DNA of 64,000 nt from Cherax quadricarinatus (GCF_038502225.1 NC_091298.1:43167583-43231582); one strand, 5' to 3'. Counted from the first letter of the stretch, positions 1 through 9,921 are shown. The notes: a model not told the origin generated them from the letters alone. A program made the numbers and translations.

Positions 1-165
1 TTGCATTAAATTAAATACCGAAGCAAGCATGGGTCACCAAACTGAGATACTCCCGCTACAAGGGCTATTAATCGCCGATCTCCACTTAAGTAACTTCGTA
101 ATGTGGGAGGGATAACACAAGAGCAATCAGACCAGTAGTCTCGTGAAGCAGGTGGTACACCGGGT

Positions 166-402
166 TTGTTTCATGTCGAGTCAGCTTCATTGGCGTTTGA
201 GTTAACTAGACTCAATCTTGAAACAACCAGAGAGCAGCGAACATTTGCTAAAGAGGAATTAGATCGAGAGAAGGCAAGGAGGCAGTTTAAACAGATTGTT
301 GGTGACAACTTCTGTGTACAGAAGGCAGTGTCGTTAGTACCTCGTTTTGTTGAGTCTGAGCCTCATCTATTTTTCGATGCATTTAAAAACCAGGTTCGTG
401 CA
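166..402 (+). pseudogene. Ty3/gypsy gag, N-terminal part (broken)
   Basis: An open frame with a charged, helix-rich stretch (residues about 18-40, rich in E, R and K) leads into a segment reading FVESEPHLFFDAFK, which matches the conserved start of the capsid domain in gypsy-type gag proteins (an acidic pocket followed by FF-x-x-F). The frame breaks at about 402, where foreign sequence begins; matching downstream gag resumes at 1672. Bases 1-165 contain no recognisable domain and are probably the gag leader or LTR-proximal part of the same element. The element reads in the same direction as the protease and integrase pieces at 2.3-4.9 kb. Identification is from motif resemblance only. Confidence 0.5.
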
Positions 403-433
403 CTGAGGCGGCCTGCGGAGCAGGCCGCCTCAG
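403..433. repeat. Perfect 14-bp hairpin at insertion edge
   Basis: Arms CTGAGGCGGCCTGC and GCAGGCCGCCTCAG are perfect complements around a GGA loop. The hairpin sits exactly at the left edge of the insertion in gag, a position typical of terminal or subterminal hairpins of non-autonomous elements. Confidence 0.8.
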
Positions 434-1671
434 GGCAAAATCTGTAACTCTGTTGTTTACTCTCCGATTTTCTCCAGTTTTGGTACACAAGACAAAGTCG
501 TTTCACTCTTTCTTGAAAATATTTATCAAAAATATACCTCAAACAACAACTGAGAAATGACTGATTTACTGAAAATGCCCTTGTGTCCAAGCTTTCTCTT
601 ATATGGGACTACGTAGGGTTGTTTGGACACTTGGTGCCGAGAGAACAATGCTTATACTAATATTCGTTGAGCCCTTTTCTCTAAATAAACTTATCTTTAT
701 TTCACAAAAAAATAAAGTTTGTTAGTTCCTGGAATATTGCAAAAAAAATCTGCCCTTTACTCCCACATAACTCCCAAAGTATTTGGAATATTTCCAAAAT
801 TTGCTCACCGAAAAACGGAGAAATCATTATTCTACAACTTTTGTGAGTATTATATTCCATTTAATTCAGTAATAAAGCGAGAAGCTTGGCCATTAGGTGA
901 ATAAGTTACTTCCGAGATATCGGCCGGGAGCGCCGGCCGGCCCCCGTCTCAAAAAAAAAAAAAAAAATTTCGCGAAAATCGCCTTTGTTTGGGTGTATTT
1001 CTTAGTAAACTGATGTTCTAGTGCAGTTATCCTCTTCAAAACACCGTTTTCTCTTACTCAGAGACGACATGGAGAGGAGTAACACTTTTTATATCGAAAT
1101 ATTCCCGATAATCTCTGGCCATATTATGGCCTATTTTATTCAGTCTAGAGTATATAACATGTTTGTATGTTATTTAGAGTGTTTATTATATCATATTAGA
1201 TCAATTCTGATAGACAAATAAGCCGTAGAGTTGATATATAAGCTGATATAAGCGTAATAATGGGCGATTCCTGGCTGGCACCTCGGGCGCTGGAACACTG
1301 CCGAGCGTTCCCATCTGGTTCCCAGCTGTCGCTCAGTCTACGGATAAGTCCCGCCTACTGTTTTATGATGCCAAATAGTCAGTTATTATATTAGAAAGAA
1401 TAATGCAAGAAAAGGCGATAAAAAACAAGGAAACAACTCCGAAATATATATGGGCCGTGAGCAGACTCGGTACCAACATCGCCGTCACCATACCTGATAT
1501 AAATGAGTATAATTTCTTGTAGAAACGTCGTAGAACATTCATTCTGGTACCATTGTATTGCCAAAGAGTTGAGCTATTTTTCAGTATATATATAACTTAA
1601 TATCCATATTTTTTCGATTTTTCGGTGAGCGCGCGCGGAAATTTCCCCTACTACCCCCTTAGGCTACACTA
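403..1671. mobile_element. Insertion of ~1.27 kb inside gypsy gag
   Basis: This block separates two parts of one gag gene. It is flanked by the pentamer GTGCA (398-402 and 1672-1676), which may be a target duplication. Alternatively its ends form a short inverted repeat, TGCACT/AGTGCA. It opens with a perfect hairpin (403-433) and carries an A17-type run near 951-967 after a GC-rich patch. No ORF within it resembles a known transposase. The gag pieces do not rejoin in one frame and some gag residues seem to be missing, so the exact borders are uncertain. A non-autonomous DNA transposon is the best guess. Confidence 0.4.
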
Positions 1672-2110
1672 GTGCAAGCGGCGTTGTACTGCAAAGTGCA
1701 CGAGTTCACAGCTGTTATGGATAATGAGGATTTTGCTGACTATCAGGTTGTTGAAACAATGGTTCTTGGGGCATATCAGTGTATTCCCACCAAATACAGC
1801 AGGAAATTCAAACTGTGCAAGCGTCAACTGGGTCACTCTCATATAGACTTTGCAAGGCAGCAGTCAAAAAATTTCACAAAATGGTACAAGGAGAGTGGTG
1901 TCACCAATTTCTCCGATTTAGTGCAGTTACTTTTGTTGGATAACCTGCTGGAATCTGTTGGGCCAGAGGTTAGTCTTTCCTGAAGACCATTCTTTGATCA
2001 CTGCATTAGAAGCAGCCAGGCTTGTTGACATATTTGAGGCCAGCCGCTCCTTGTCCGAGTGGTCTAATATTTCTTCCCAACAGACTGGCATGAATAGAGA
2101 TCGTCGTTGG
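1672..2110 (+). pseudogene. Ty3/gypsy gag, SCAN-like capsid half
   Basis: The translation continues gag: an ADYQVVETMVLGAYQ-like stretch, then YSRKFKLCKRQ, then FARQQSKNFTKWYKESGV and LLLLDNLLESVGPEV. This is the order of helices seen in the SCAN-like capsid C-terminal domain shared by vertebrate SCAN proteins and Gmr1/gypsy gag. A stop at 1981 ends the frame, and the sequence to about 2110 continues in another frame, so the gene is dead. A degenerate zinc knuckle follows about 250 bp further on. Confidence 0.65.
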
Positions 2111-2329
2111 TAAGTCCCTAACTGGAGGACGAAGTGGCTGGCTGAAAGTGAATAACGATGCCTACCAACTAAATCGTATGATGAGCAATGACATCAGACT
2201 CATGGTCAATCTGGTGAGCAACGACGCCAACCAAGATGAACGGTGAGCAACGGTCATCATGATGACCTACGGTAAGCATGATGAACAACGTCGGTACACA
2301 GACTGGCACCAACCACAAGGCCAACAAGC

Positions 2330-2880
2330 AGTCAAAGAGGTAGTACTCTATCTTTGTCATAAACCCCGCAATATTAAAACTAGATGTTCCAGTGTGAAAT
2401 CAAACAGGCCCCAACCTATTGGGAAAAATCAACACGATTGTGCTTATGAACAAAAAATACGTAGATGATGGTATGGCACTATATTACGGTACGTAACACA
2501 TCACCCTTCAGGAGAATGGAAAAAAAATTGATGTATCCACTTTTAGGGATACCGGGGTTTATTGTTCATTTATAAGAGAGGGAGTACTCCCACTTTCTGA
2601 AAAGACGTCATTGCACTCCTCCGTTCTCTTAGAAGCATTAGGACGAGCTGTATTTTGTCCATTTGCAAAGTAAATATTATACAGGATATTTGACTATAGG
2701 TGTATCTGAGGGATTCCCTCTGAAAGATGCTGTGTTATTGCTGAGTAATAATAACCTTAATTCGACGAAATGTCCAGAACCTATAGTGACTAATTCTTCT
2801 CCGATGTTGGCCATGACTCGAGCAAAATTCCAAGGGATGTCTATCAAGAAAGTCCCAGACCAAGCCTTTCTATTCTAGGA
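2330..2880 (+). pseudogene. gypsy zinc knuckle and aspartic protease remnant
   Basis: Near 2350-2400 a frame reads LCHKPRNIKTRC, a damaged CCHC knuckle (first Cys and the His are changed). From about 2535 a second frame reads VSTFRDTGVYCSFI, the retroviral-type protease active site (D-T-G), followed in a third frame (2663-2878) by LTIGVSEGFPLKDAVLLLSNN and EPIVTNSSP, the region that closes the protease domain. At least two frameshifts separate these pieces. The next recognisable domain is the integrase zinc finger at about 3.1 kb, with no room for a reverse transcriptase between them; this fits the Gmr1-like order discussed in the findings. Confidence 0.6.
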
Positions 2881-3079
2881 TTGCCAGATGTCTGTTTCCA
2901 TGCCCGAGGGACTGTCCCATAGGGAAGAACAGCGAAGAGATTCTTCCTTAAACTTTGCTTTTCAGGCAGCCATGGGTGAATCCCACCCAGATCCCCCAGT
3001 CAAATATGAAATTAAACGCATCTGCTGCTCTAAAAGAGACTGATAAGAAGGTAAGGGTAAGCCCCATATTTAATAGACT

Positions 3080-3796
3080 GGTAGTTCCTAAGAAATTTTA
3101 GTCACAGATTTTGAGCATAGCTCACAATTCCTCTTTAAGAGGTCATTTGGGAATTAAAAAACTCTGTATAGAATATTGAAAGAGTTTTACTGGCCAAAAA
3201 TAAAACAATATGTGAAGAATCACATCAGCTCTTGTAGGGAAAGTCAACAAGTAGGTAAACCTGAACACACCATTAAACCTGTGAAACTTCATCCCATACC
3301 TGCAGATGGAGAACCGTTTGCCGAGCCAATCATTGATTCTGTGGGGCCATTATCAAAATAAAAGTCAGGCATTTTATACCGTTTATTTTCACCTAGACAC
3401 CATCATGGACAAAGCTACTAGATATCCGGAAGCACTCCCAATGCACAGTATAAAAACTAAAGCCATTCTTAAAGCCATAACTAAATTTATATTTTACTTT
3501 GTCATTCCAAAGTCCATCCAGAATGACAGTCCCAAGGCGCCTTGGAATGATTTCATAAGACGTTAAAAACCCATAATGAGAACCTTTTGCATGTATTTTC
3601 CTACAGGCTGGGATGAATCACTTCCTCTGTTGCTGTTCGCAGTGAGTGAAACGGTGCAGGACTCAACAAGGCACAGTCCATTTGAGCTAGTCTTCGTGCA
3701 CAATGTACGAGGTCCTCTGCGAGTGCTCAAGGAAGGATGGCTGGGAGAAGACGCCTGCATAACACTCTACAACCTGTCTTCAAGGTTGCAGGTGGT
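3080..3796 (+). pseudogene. gypsy integrase: H2C2 finger and catalytic core
   Basis: About 3100-3260 encodes the HHCC finger: AHNSSLRGHLGIKK supplies the histidines (one frame) and SSCRESQQVGKP the cysteine region (second Cys changed to E-S). It is followed by LHPIP, EPF and a D-S-V-G-P segment equivalent to the start of the D,D-35-E core, then by TIMDKATRYPEALPM and, from about 3606, WDESLPLLLFAVSETVQ and SPFELVF, the end of the core. The central part, with the second Asp and the Glu, is largely deleted near 3520-3580. Stops and frameshifts abound. The core then runs into the solo LTR at 3802. Confidence 0.75.
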
Positions 3797-3801
3797 CCGT
3801 C
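3797..3801. repeat. Target site duplication, left copy (CCGTC)
   Basis: The pentamer CCGTC lies immediately before the solo LTR and is repeated at 4553-4557 immediately after it. A 5-bp duplication is standard for Ty3/gypsy integrase. Confidence 0.85.
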
Positions 3802-4552
3802 TGTTATGCAGGGTTCTGCATGACATTGTAATGTACATATAGTGGAGAAGTGTGCCATAAAAGTATGAATGTTATAATTGTAAATAATAATTATATAATT
3901 CATACTGTGCATTTGGGGGCACTGTAAAGTACTCTAAATGTAATTATAAAGAAATCCTGCTAGGTAGTTATTTTCCAACTGTGTTTGGGTACGCGGGGTA
4001 AGCGTGGCTTGGGGAGTCACGGGGGATCAGCATGATGTGGAGGCTGGCGTCGGAGATGCTGTGTGTTTAAGCTAAGTTTGTAGTTGTGTACTCCTTTTGT
4101 TTAACCAACTCAAGCCATAGGCTCTTCTGTGGCTTACCTGTATGCCCACCTAGGCTCTGACATGGTCAGGGTGCTGTGGGATGATTGAGGAAATAAGAAA
4201 TAGGGTTTGTAGTGGAGTAATGACGGCCTAGCGCTGACTAGGCCTACTGGTTATGGTGGCTGGACCTCCAGCCAGCTGGTTGTTGTGTACCCTCATTTGG
4301 GTGTTTAGGATTAAGGTGTTTCTAGAGTGTGTATATAATGTTATGTTGAATAAATAAATATATTTTCCTAACTGGGATTTTCGCCTAACCCTCTGTTAAT
4401 CAACCCACTGAAGTAACACATACTGGTTTAGCGCTTTCTGTTTTGACTGGGATATCCCTGGGTGGCCTGTTTATGCTTGAGATGTGTGTAACTTTTACCT
4501 TTGCCCTTAGACAAAGCTCAAGCCCCCAGCTATCCCACATTTCTGCGTAACA
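3802..4552. mobile_element. Solo LTR, 751 bp, inside gypsy integrase
   Basis: The block starts TGTTATGCAG and ends CTGCGTAACA, so it has the TG...CA ends and a near-perfect 10-bp terminal inverted repeat (one mismatch) of a long terminal repeat. CCGTC flanks both sides. Removing it rejoins the surrounding integrase sequence in a continuous reading sense. AATAAA-type signals occur near 4343-4360. There is no internal region, so this is a recombined solo LTR of a different element that jumped into the already resident gypsy copy. Confidence 0.85.
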
Positions 4553-4557
4553 CCGTC

Positions 4558-4925
4558 AGTTAGCTAAGGGTAACTTAAAATCTCCTCAAAAACACTATGA
4601 AGCAGAGGTATGACAGAAAGGCAAAGTTTCGCTCCTTCAATATAGAAGACAAGGTGCTGGTACAGGAATCTGTACCTGGCTACACCTTAAAAGCTAGATT
4701 TATGGCACCAATGCAAATAATAAGTAAATCTTTTTATGTAAATTATGTGGTAGCTCCCCTTGATAAACCCACTAAAAGTAAAATTTACCACATAAATAAG
4801 ATTAAAATATTTAATAACACATCTAAAGTCCAAGTAATGAATTTGTTCTCTGCTTGTAGACGACCTTGATTCCTTGTACACCATTCCCGAGATCAAAGTT
4901 AAATATTCTAATTCTGTCCTCAAGT
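4558..4925 (+). pseudogene. gypsy integrase C-terminal (GPY/F-like) domain
   Basis: The translation shows MKQRYDRKAKFRSF, then EDKVLVQESVPGYTLKARF, an M-A-P-M stretch in place of GP-Y/F, VNYVVAPLDK and IYHINKIKIF. This is the typical integrase tail: YDRKA, GDKVLVL, the GPY/F box, NYVV and the HINxLK end. It continues, across the solo LTR, the core at 3.1-3.8 kb. About 50 further codons lack stops before similarity ends near 4925. No reverse transcriptase follows, so the copy is 3' truncated. Confidence 0.75.
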
Positions 4926-5499
4926 ACCCTAGCCCTTTAATGTTGGGGATGTCTAAAGATCAAATAATAAGCCTAACTACCACTAGTGTTACAATTTTAT
5001 CAAACTGGATTTTCTTACAAAAAAAAATCTAATATTTTTTTGAGTATTGTAGAGAATTTGAAAAAAAAAAAGAAAAAAAAAATAGGAAATTAAAATTCGT
5101 GATTTTATGACGTTCGTAAATTTCACGAGGATAGACTTTTCGACTTTCGGAACATTTCTCAGGTAGATTTCTCATTTCAATCTTCAAAATGGTCGTTTAT
5201 TTCTCGAAAATGCCTTAGTCGACTGGCTTCAAATTTTCAGTGCTGGTGAACTGTATATAGTGGAAGATTCACAAAGTATGTGGTTGTCCTATGAACAATG
5301 TTACATAAGATATTTCCAGAATTTGCTTTCGTGTGATGACCGAGGAAAATTCTGATCGGCTTCAGAATTTCAAGAATAGTGTTTCCTACTTCCAAGAAGT
5401 GTAGTGTTGCTAAAGGAGTGTTGGTCCCATTTTTGCCACTTTTATTTTCGAAATAGTATTGCAATATTTTAAATTATTGCATTAAGTGAATATGACTGA
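4926..5499. other. AT-rich spacer, nothing recognised
   Basis: A/T-rich sequence with several A-runs (for example 5060-5085). I see no domain, repeat unit or splice-flanked exon in it. Confidence 0.5.
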
Positions 5500-5605
5500 C
5501 CCGACATGGTTAAAGCATTTGCTTAAGCCGGTGGGAGAATTGGACCTGCCTCGTATGGGCCAGTAGGCCTTCCGCAGTGTTCCTTCTCTCTTATGTTCTT
5601 ATTAT
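5500..5605 (+). mobile_element. CR1-type LINE, 3' tail only
   Basis: The stretch around 5541-5604 (GGACCTGCCTCGTATGGGCC, then AGTAGGCCTTCCGCAGTGTT, then TTATGTTCTTA) matches, on the opposite strand, the 3' end of the CR1 at 56.75-56.83 kb, including its 8-bp-type terminal repeat. It is an extreme 5'-truncated copy. Confidence 0.75.
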
Positions 5606-6149
5606 TTGTTGTGATGCTGGTGAGGAGATCTTGATTCAAAGAATTTAACCTGTCATCTCCTTGCATAAATGCATCACATTCCATAGATGCTGTATAACCA
5701 CTGTATTTGTTTTTAATATATTTGTGAACAATATTAATTATTAATGTGTGATTCATTTTATGAAATGGATGAAAAATTGTTTGGATTTATGCTGGGTAGT
5801 TAGACATAGTGTTGGACTGGCTGTTGTAACTCGAGAATGTCACTTCGGGTCGGCTTTAAACTTTTGATACTAATTTGTTTTCTTCATTGAACTATTTGCC
5901 TTCATTTTTAAATTGTCAATTTTATTCATCAAAATGGTTTATTTCAAATAACAGGAGAATGTTTCTTCTTATAGAAATAAATCACAATGCTGGGTTTTAT
6001 TGGCTTCTTCTAGGTTTTATCTGCATTAAATTCTGTTTATAATCTTACTTAATTCTTTTACTTGCGGACTTACTAAGCTAAACATTAATTAAACTTTGGC
6101 AAATCTGCCATTGACAAGTGATATATTTTACTCAGAGTGAAGTGCTAAA
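5606..6149. other. AT-rich spacer, nothing recognised
   Basis: No coding signal or repeat family recognised beyond short A/T runs. Confidence 0.5.
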
Positions 6150-6232
6150 TCCTTAGGGGTTTAGCGGTTTAGGGAATGGGAGGCATTCTTAATCAAGAGC
6201 CCCTCTCCAGTATCAAGGTGAAAATAATGCAG
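6150..6232 (-). mobile_element. Diverged SINE copy (family S1)
   Basis: On the minus strand this reads CTTGATACTGGAGAGGGGCT, then CTTGATT and a CTAAACC-type segment. It is a diverged partial copy of the SINE body at 6876-7042 (TTGATGTTGGTGAGGGGCTC). No target duplication was identified. Confidence 0.5.
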
Positions 6233-6360
6233 TAAGGTAAAACAACACTAAAATGGGCAAGCGACAACAAGAGTCATTCTCCAGTTACAGCACTGATGCC
6301 AACCATTCTTCGTGTTATTTACTATTTACTACATCAGCAAATTTGCCCACGTCAACCAAA

Positions 6361-6486
6361 CTTGGGTATTATCCTGCCCTTAAGATGCATCAGCATTTAA
6401 AACTTGGGTATTATCCTGCCCTTAAGATGCATCAGCATTTAAAACTTGGGTATTATCCTGCCCTTAAGATGCATCAGCATTTAAAT
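6361..6486. repeat. 42-bp tandem repeat, three exact copies
   Basis: The unit begins CTTGGGTATTATCC and repeats at 6361, 6403 and 6445. Because 42 is divisible by three, it creates an apparent 14-residue protein repeat in a chance ORF, but nothing around it supports a gene. Confidence 0.9.
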
Positions 6487-6587
6487 ATCGAAGCCGTTCA
6501 GAATAGGTAAACTGAAATTTATATAATGTGATTTAACGGGAATAACAAATTACACACAGAATCATCATATCTGCAGCAACATGTTGA

Positions 6588-7544
6588 ATGTCTCTCTCCA
6601 CCGTCGTTGTACTTTCTGGCATCTTTTCTGAACATTTGGATAGATTTAAGAATGCAATGTTAGAGTGTTCAACAGACATTTGTGGATACAGGAAGATAAG
6701 TCCGGTAGGAAATAGCAGTGACTGGTGGAATTATGAGAGGTTTTTACAAAGCAGAAGTGATATAAGAAGAGAGGAGAGTAACAAGAGAAAAAGAAATAGA
6801 GGTTAAGAGAGTTGTGAGGGAATGAAAAAAAGGAGAGCAAATGAGAAAATAGGTGAGGTGCTGCCAACAAATTTTCCCCTCAAGGAAGGTTCCTTGATGT
6901 TGGTGAGGGGCTCTTGATTTAGGGAATTGGATCTGTGCTCCAGTTCCCCGAATTAAGCCTGAATGCCTTCCACATCCCCCCCCCAAGGCGCTGTATATTC
7001 CTCCGGGTTTAGCGCTTCCCCTTTGATTATAATAATAATAATGCCAACAAATTTTGCTGATAATAAGAGTTTTGGAGATCAATATGTTACGAAAGCCTAG
7101 GTAACGAATGGATTTGACAGTTATAGATAGAAGAGGAGAGTTCTTAGATGGGAAGTTGGAGGTACAGGGAAGATGGCGGGAATGTTTTGAGGAACTGTTA
7201 AATATTGATGAAGACAGAGAGAAGCTGTGATTTCGTGCATTGGGCAGGGAGATGTACTATATTTTAGGAGTGAGTAAGAGCCAGAAGTGAATGTGAGGGC
7301 GGTACATGAGGCTGTGAGGGTAGAATGAAACGGGGTAAAACATCGGTGATTAATGGGTTCAAGACAGAGAAGTTAAGGCAGGTGGGGATGTAGTTTTGGT
7401 GTGGTTGGTAATTTTGTTTAACAAATGTATGAAAGAGGGGAAGGTACCCAGGAAGTGGCAGAGAACATGGATACATTCCTCATGTAAAGACATAGGGGAC
7501 AAAGAAGAGTGTAAGAATTATAAGGGAATAAGTGATATTATGGA
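6588..7544 (+). pseudogene. RTE-like LINE copy R1, decayed 5' part
   Basis: Short open pieces read ECSTDICGYRK, DWWN, RFLQSRSDIRREE (about 6660-6780), then, after a nested SINE, MDLTVIDRRGEFLDGKLE (7110 on) and KCMKEGKVPRKWQR (7420 on). They follow in order the linker and N-terminal reverse transcriptase of the RTE-like family best preserved at 43.6-45.8 kb on the minus strand. Frameshifts and stops are frequent. The block stops near 7544, and the 3' end of the same family resumes at 8430. Confidence 0.75.
6863..7055 (+). mobile_element. SINE S1 (6876-7042) with 13-bp target duplication
   Basis: GCCAACAAATTTT occurs at 6863-6875 and again at 7043-7055, bracketing a 167-bp body that interrupts the LINE copy R1. 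The body ends in CCGGGTTTAGCGCTTCCCC followed by a (ATA)n-type tail. Its start folds as nested inverted repeats: TCAAGGAA/TTCCTTGA inside CCCCTCA/TGAGGGG. No clear tRNA A/B boxes were found. The long duplication and simple tail are what LINE-machinery retrotransposition produces. Other copies with the same tail lie at 22063-22118 and 61445-61492. Confidence 0.85.
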
Positions 7545-8429
7545 TACTGCTTAATTATAATAAATTGTATTATAAAATAATGCATTTATAGTGTGAAGAT
7601 AAATTATATATAAAATGAAGTGTGAAAAAAGTGTTCCATAATTTTATATATAATGTCAATGCTTTAGTAAAGGTTTTAGAGTGACGTCATTAGCATCACT
7701 AGAAGAGAGAGAGGCCTAGCTTCTCCCTACGAGCCCCGTGAGGGCGGGGAATGTGGCTAGGCCTGGGGACAGTTGGTCCCAAAGATGAGGGTGTACTTGT
7801 ACCTCCTCCCATGGGAGACTTACGTCTCGAGACACTCCCCAGATAGGGAGCCAAGGCCGGGTCACCACTACGTGGAAAAGACCCTGGTCGGAAGAATACC
7901 GGCGAATAAAAAAAAATAGAAGAGAGACAAAGAACGTGGGTGAACATGGCTGTTGAGATACCAGATGACATGTGTTTAGTGTTTTCTATTGTAATGTTTA
8001 GGTCACAGTTTGTTTCTGGGTTTTGTTTTATGCTCACGTGGGCCCTGGCCTGTTTTTGTGAGGCGTCTGTGTGATTTATGGCAAGTTCAGAAATAGTAGC
8101 ATTTTTACAGCAGGCTGGAATCTGGAAGGGGAGGCGTTGGTGGTACGGCTGCCAGATGGCGAGGCCTATGACCCGTGTGGGTTTAACGTTTGGCTTTGAT
8201 TGTAATTGTATATGACCTAACGTTAATTAATTAATTAATTTCTATTGTAATAAATATAGTTTGGTGATAGGTACTGAAGTCAGGTTTGTGTTGTATATAT
8301 TGTTTTGTATATGTTTTCATTTTTTAATGGGCTGTATAATTTGGCCTTCCTGAAAGATCAATCTTAAGGTGATTAGTAAACATGTGTTGATCAACTATTT
8401 AACTCATAATCTTTGAGTTTACGAGGTTA
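7545..8429. other. Foreign block replacing the middle of LINE R1
   Basis: About 885 bp not related to the LINE sits where about 1.2 kb of its reverse transcriptase should be. It contains a G/C-rich patch (7710-7890) and several AATAAA-like sites. It may be another LTR or insertion, but no TG...CA pair with a target duplication could be fixed. Confidence 0.3.
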
Positions 8430-8785
8430 GGAGTCATCCAAGGAAAAGTTGGAGAGAGGGGTAGAGGTTTTAAGTGCGAGGGACGTAGATATCCAGCAAG
8501 CTTGTATGAGTGTGTTAGATAGGTGTGAGTGGAGGCAAGTGATTTTTATGAGGACGTGCTACTGGAGTGTAAGCAAGGCAACATGGAACTGATTCAGGGA
8601 AACTTGTTAGTCGGAGTTGAGTCCTGGAGGTGGAAAGTACAGTGCCTGCACTCTGAAGGAGGAGTGAGGATATTTGCAGTCTTGACCAGCAGTATCGCCG
8701 CACCTCTAGTAAGACAGTTATGGAGTAATTGATGATGAAAGTGTTTCTTCTTTTTCGGGTCACTCTACCTCTGTAGGAGAGGGCC
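8430..8785 (+). pseudogene. RTE-like LINE copy R1, 3' end
   Basis: From AGGAAAAGTTGGAGAGAGG through the GAGTGGAGGCAAGTG stretch to CAGTGCCTGCACTCTGAAGG and the terminal TTTTTCGGGTCACTCTACCT, this follows the C-terminal coding end and 3' untranslated region of the family as seen at 40.28-40.66 kb, with many substitutions. Confidence 0.8.
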
Positions 8786-9275
8786 GATGTATGCAAAAAA
8801 TAGGTTCATTATTATTATCACACTGACCTAGTAGTATCATGACTGACTTGGTTTAGCTTGAATCCCAGCCACTCAATGAGATGTTCACAGTTGTTGTTAC
8901 TGTTTGAGTCATTGATTACATCCTTGACCGGACGTGAGCTAGAGCTTGCTACAGACATGTTAATGAAGATTCGTTTGTTAAATCTAGCATTTGTAGTCAA
9001 ATTGATGCCACTTTCGTAGTGTATTGAACTAAATCTAGTTGGATTTTTTTTTTCATTACATTAGATTGGTGTTGTTCATTTGCTTACGCACTAGCTTGCT
9101 AATTTTTGGACTGACTCACTTTGCGTTTGATTCTCTCCAGTTTTGTGAGTTATTTAAAATTGTATTACTTCGAGTTGGCTAGTGATTGATTAATTTATAT
9201 GTCACACAGGTGGACAGAGTTCTATTCAGGTATTTTATTTTTAGCTATATTATGACTATTATTTCTCATGGAAAC

Positions 9276-9278
<3 letters not shown>
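8786..9278. other. Spacer, no recognised gene
   Basis: A 60-codon minus-strand frame (8818-9000) rich in Ser and Asn shows no family signature and no splice context. The rest is A/T-rich. Confidence 0.4.

Positions 9279-9368
<90 letters not shown>
9279..9368. repeat. (TA)n microsatellite
   Basis: About 90 bp of pure TA, left flank of the inverted SINE pair. Confidence 0.98.
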
Positions 9369-9371
<3 letters not shown>

Positions 9372-9402
9372 AGGAATTTACAAGAGCAGGTGAAATATAC
9401 AC

Positions 9403-9606
9403 AAACACTGATTATGTCTGAAGGAGACTCGAACCTACGAAGCTTGGAACAAGGTACGCAGTGCTTTACCAATCTACCCACACTGGACCAACACCTTGGA
9501 GTCCAGCTTGCGCTAGACTCTGATCCAAGGCAGCCAGCTTTCAGGGAGAAGGCTTACAGCTTTTCATCTCATCCCCTGCATTCATCAGCCTTACTAGAGA
9601 TATTAA
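9403..9606 (-). mobile_element. tRNA-type SINE, left arm of inverted pair
   Basis: On the minus strand about 9420-9490 reads GTGGGTAGATTGGTAAAGCA (A-box-like) and GTAGGTTCGAGTCTCC (B box), then a unique body. It is nearly complementary to 9648-9851, so the two arms with a ~41-nt spacer form a giant hairpin bounded on both sides by (TA)n. Confidence 0.7.
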
Positions 9607-9647
9607 CAATGCAAGGAATTCTCAAGAGCAGGCAAAATATCTCTAGT

Positions 9648-9846
9648 AATATCTCTTGTAAGGCTGATGCATACAGGGGATGAGATGAAAAGCTCTAAGC
9701 CTTCTCCCTGAAAGCTGGCTGCCTTGGATCAAAGTCTAGCGCAAGCTGGAATCCAAGGTATTGGTCCAGTGTGGGTAGATTGGTAAAGCACTGCGTACCT
9801 TGTCCTAAGGTTCGTAGGTTCGAGTCTCCTTCAGCCAGAGATCAGT

Positions 9847-9851
<5 letters not shown>
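9648..9851 (+). mobile_element. tRNA-type SINE, right arm of inverted pair
   Basis: Positions 9766-9835 carry TGGGTAGATTGGTAAAG and GGTTCGAGTCTCC, spaced as the internal pol III promoter of a tRNA. The cloverleaf is incomplete and the 5' body is not tRNA, so this is a tRNA-derived SINE, not a tRNA gene. It ends at the (TA)n starting 9850. Confidence 0.7.

Positions 9852-9918
<67 letters not shown>
9850..9918. repeat. (TA)n microsatellite
   Basis: About 69 bp of TA between the SINE pair and inverted-repeat element copy 1. Confidence 0.98.

Positions 9919-9921
<3 letters not shown>

Noticed and set aside
6253..6510. ORF with a 14-residue repeat (LGYYPALKMHQHLK)
   Set aside because: Produced by a 42-bp tandem repeat; there is no homologous domain, signal peptide or splice context.
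8818..9000. Ser/Asn-rich minus-strand ORF of 60 codons
   Set aside because: Short, low complexity, no recognised family and no splice signals.
9766..9835. Possible functional tRNA gene
   Set aside because: A and B boxes are present but the acceptor stem does not pair and the sequence is embedded in a longer SINE body; the same holds for 9420-9490, 22775 and 52150-52230.
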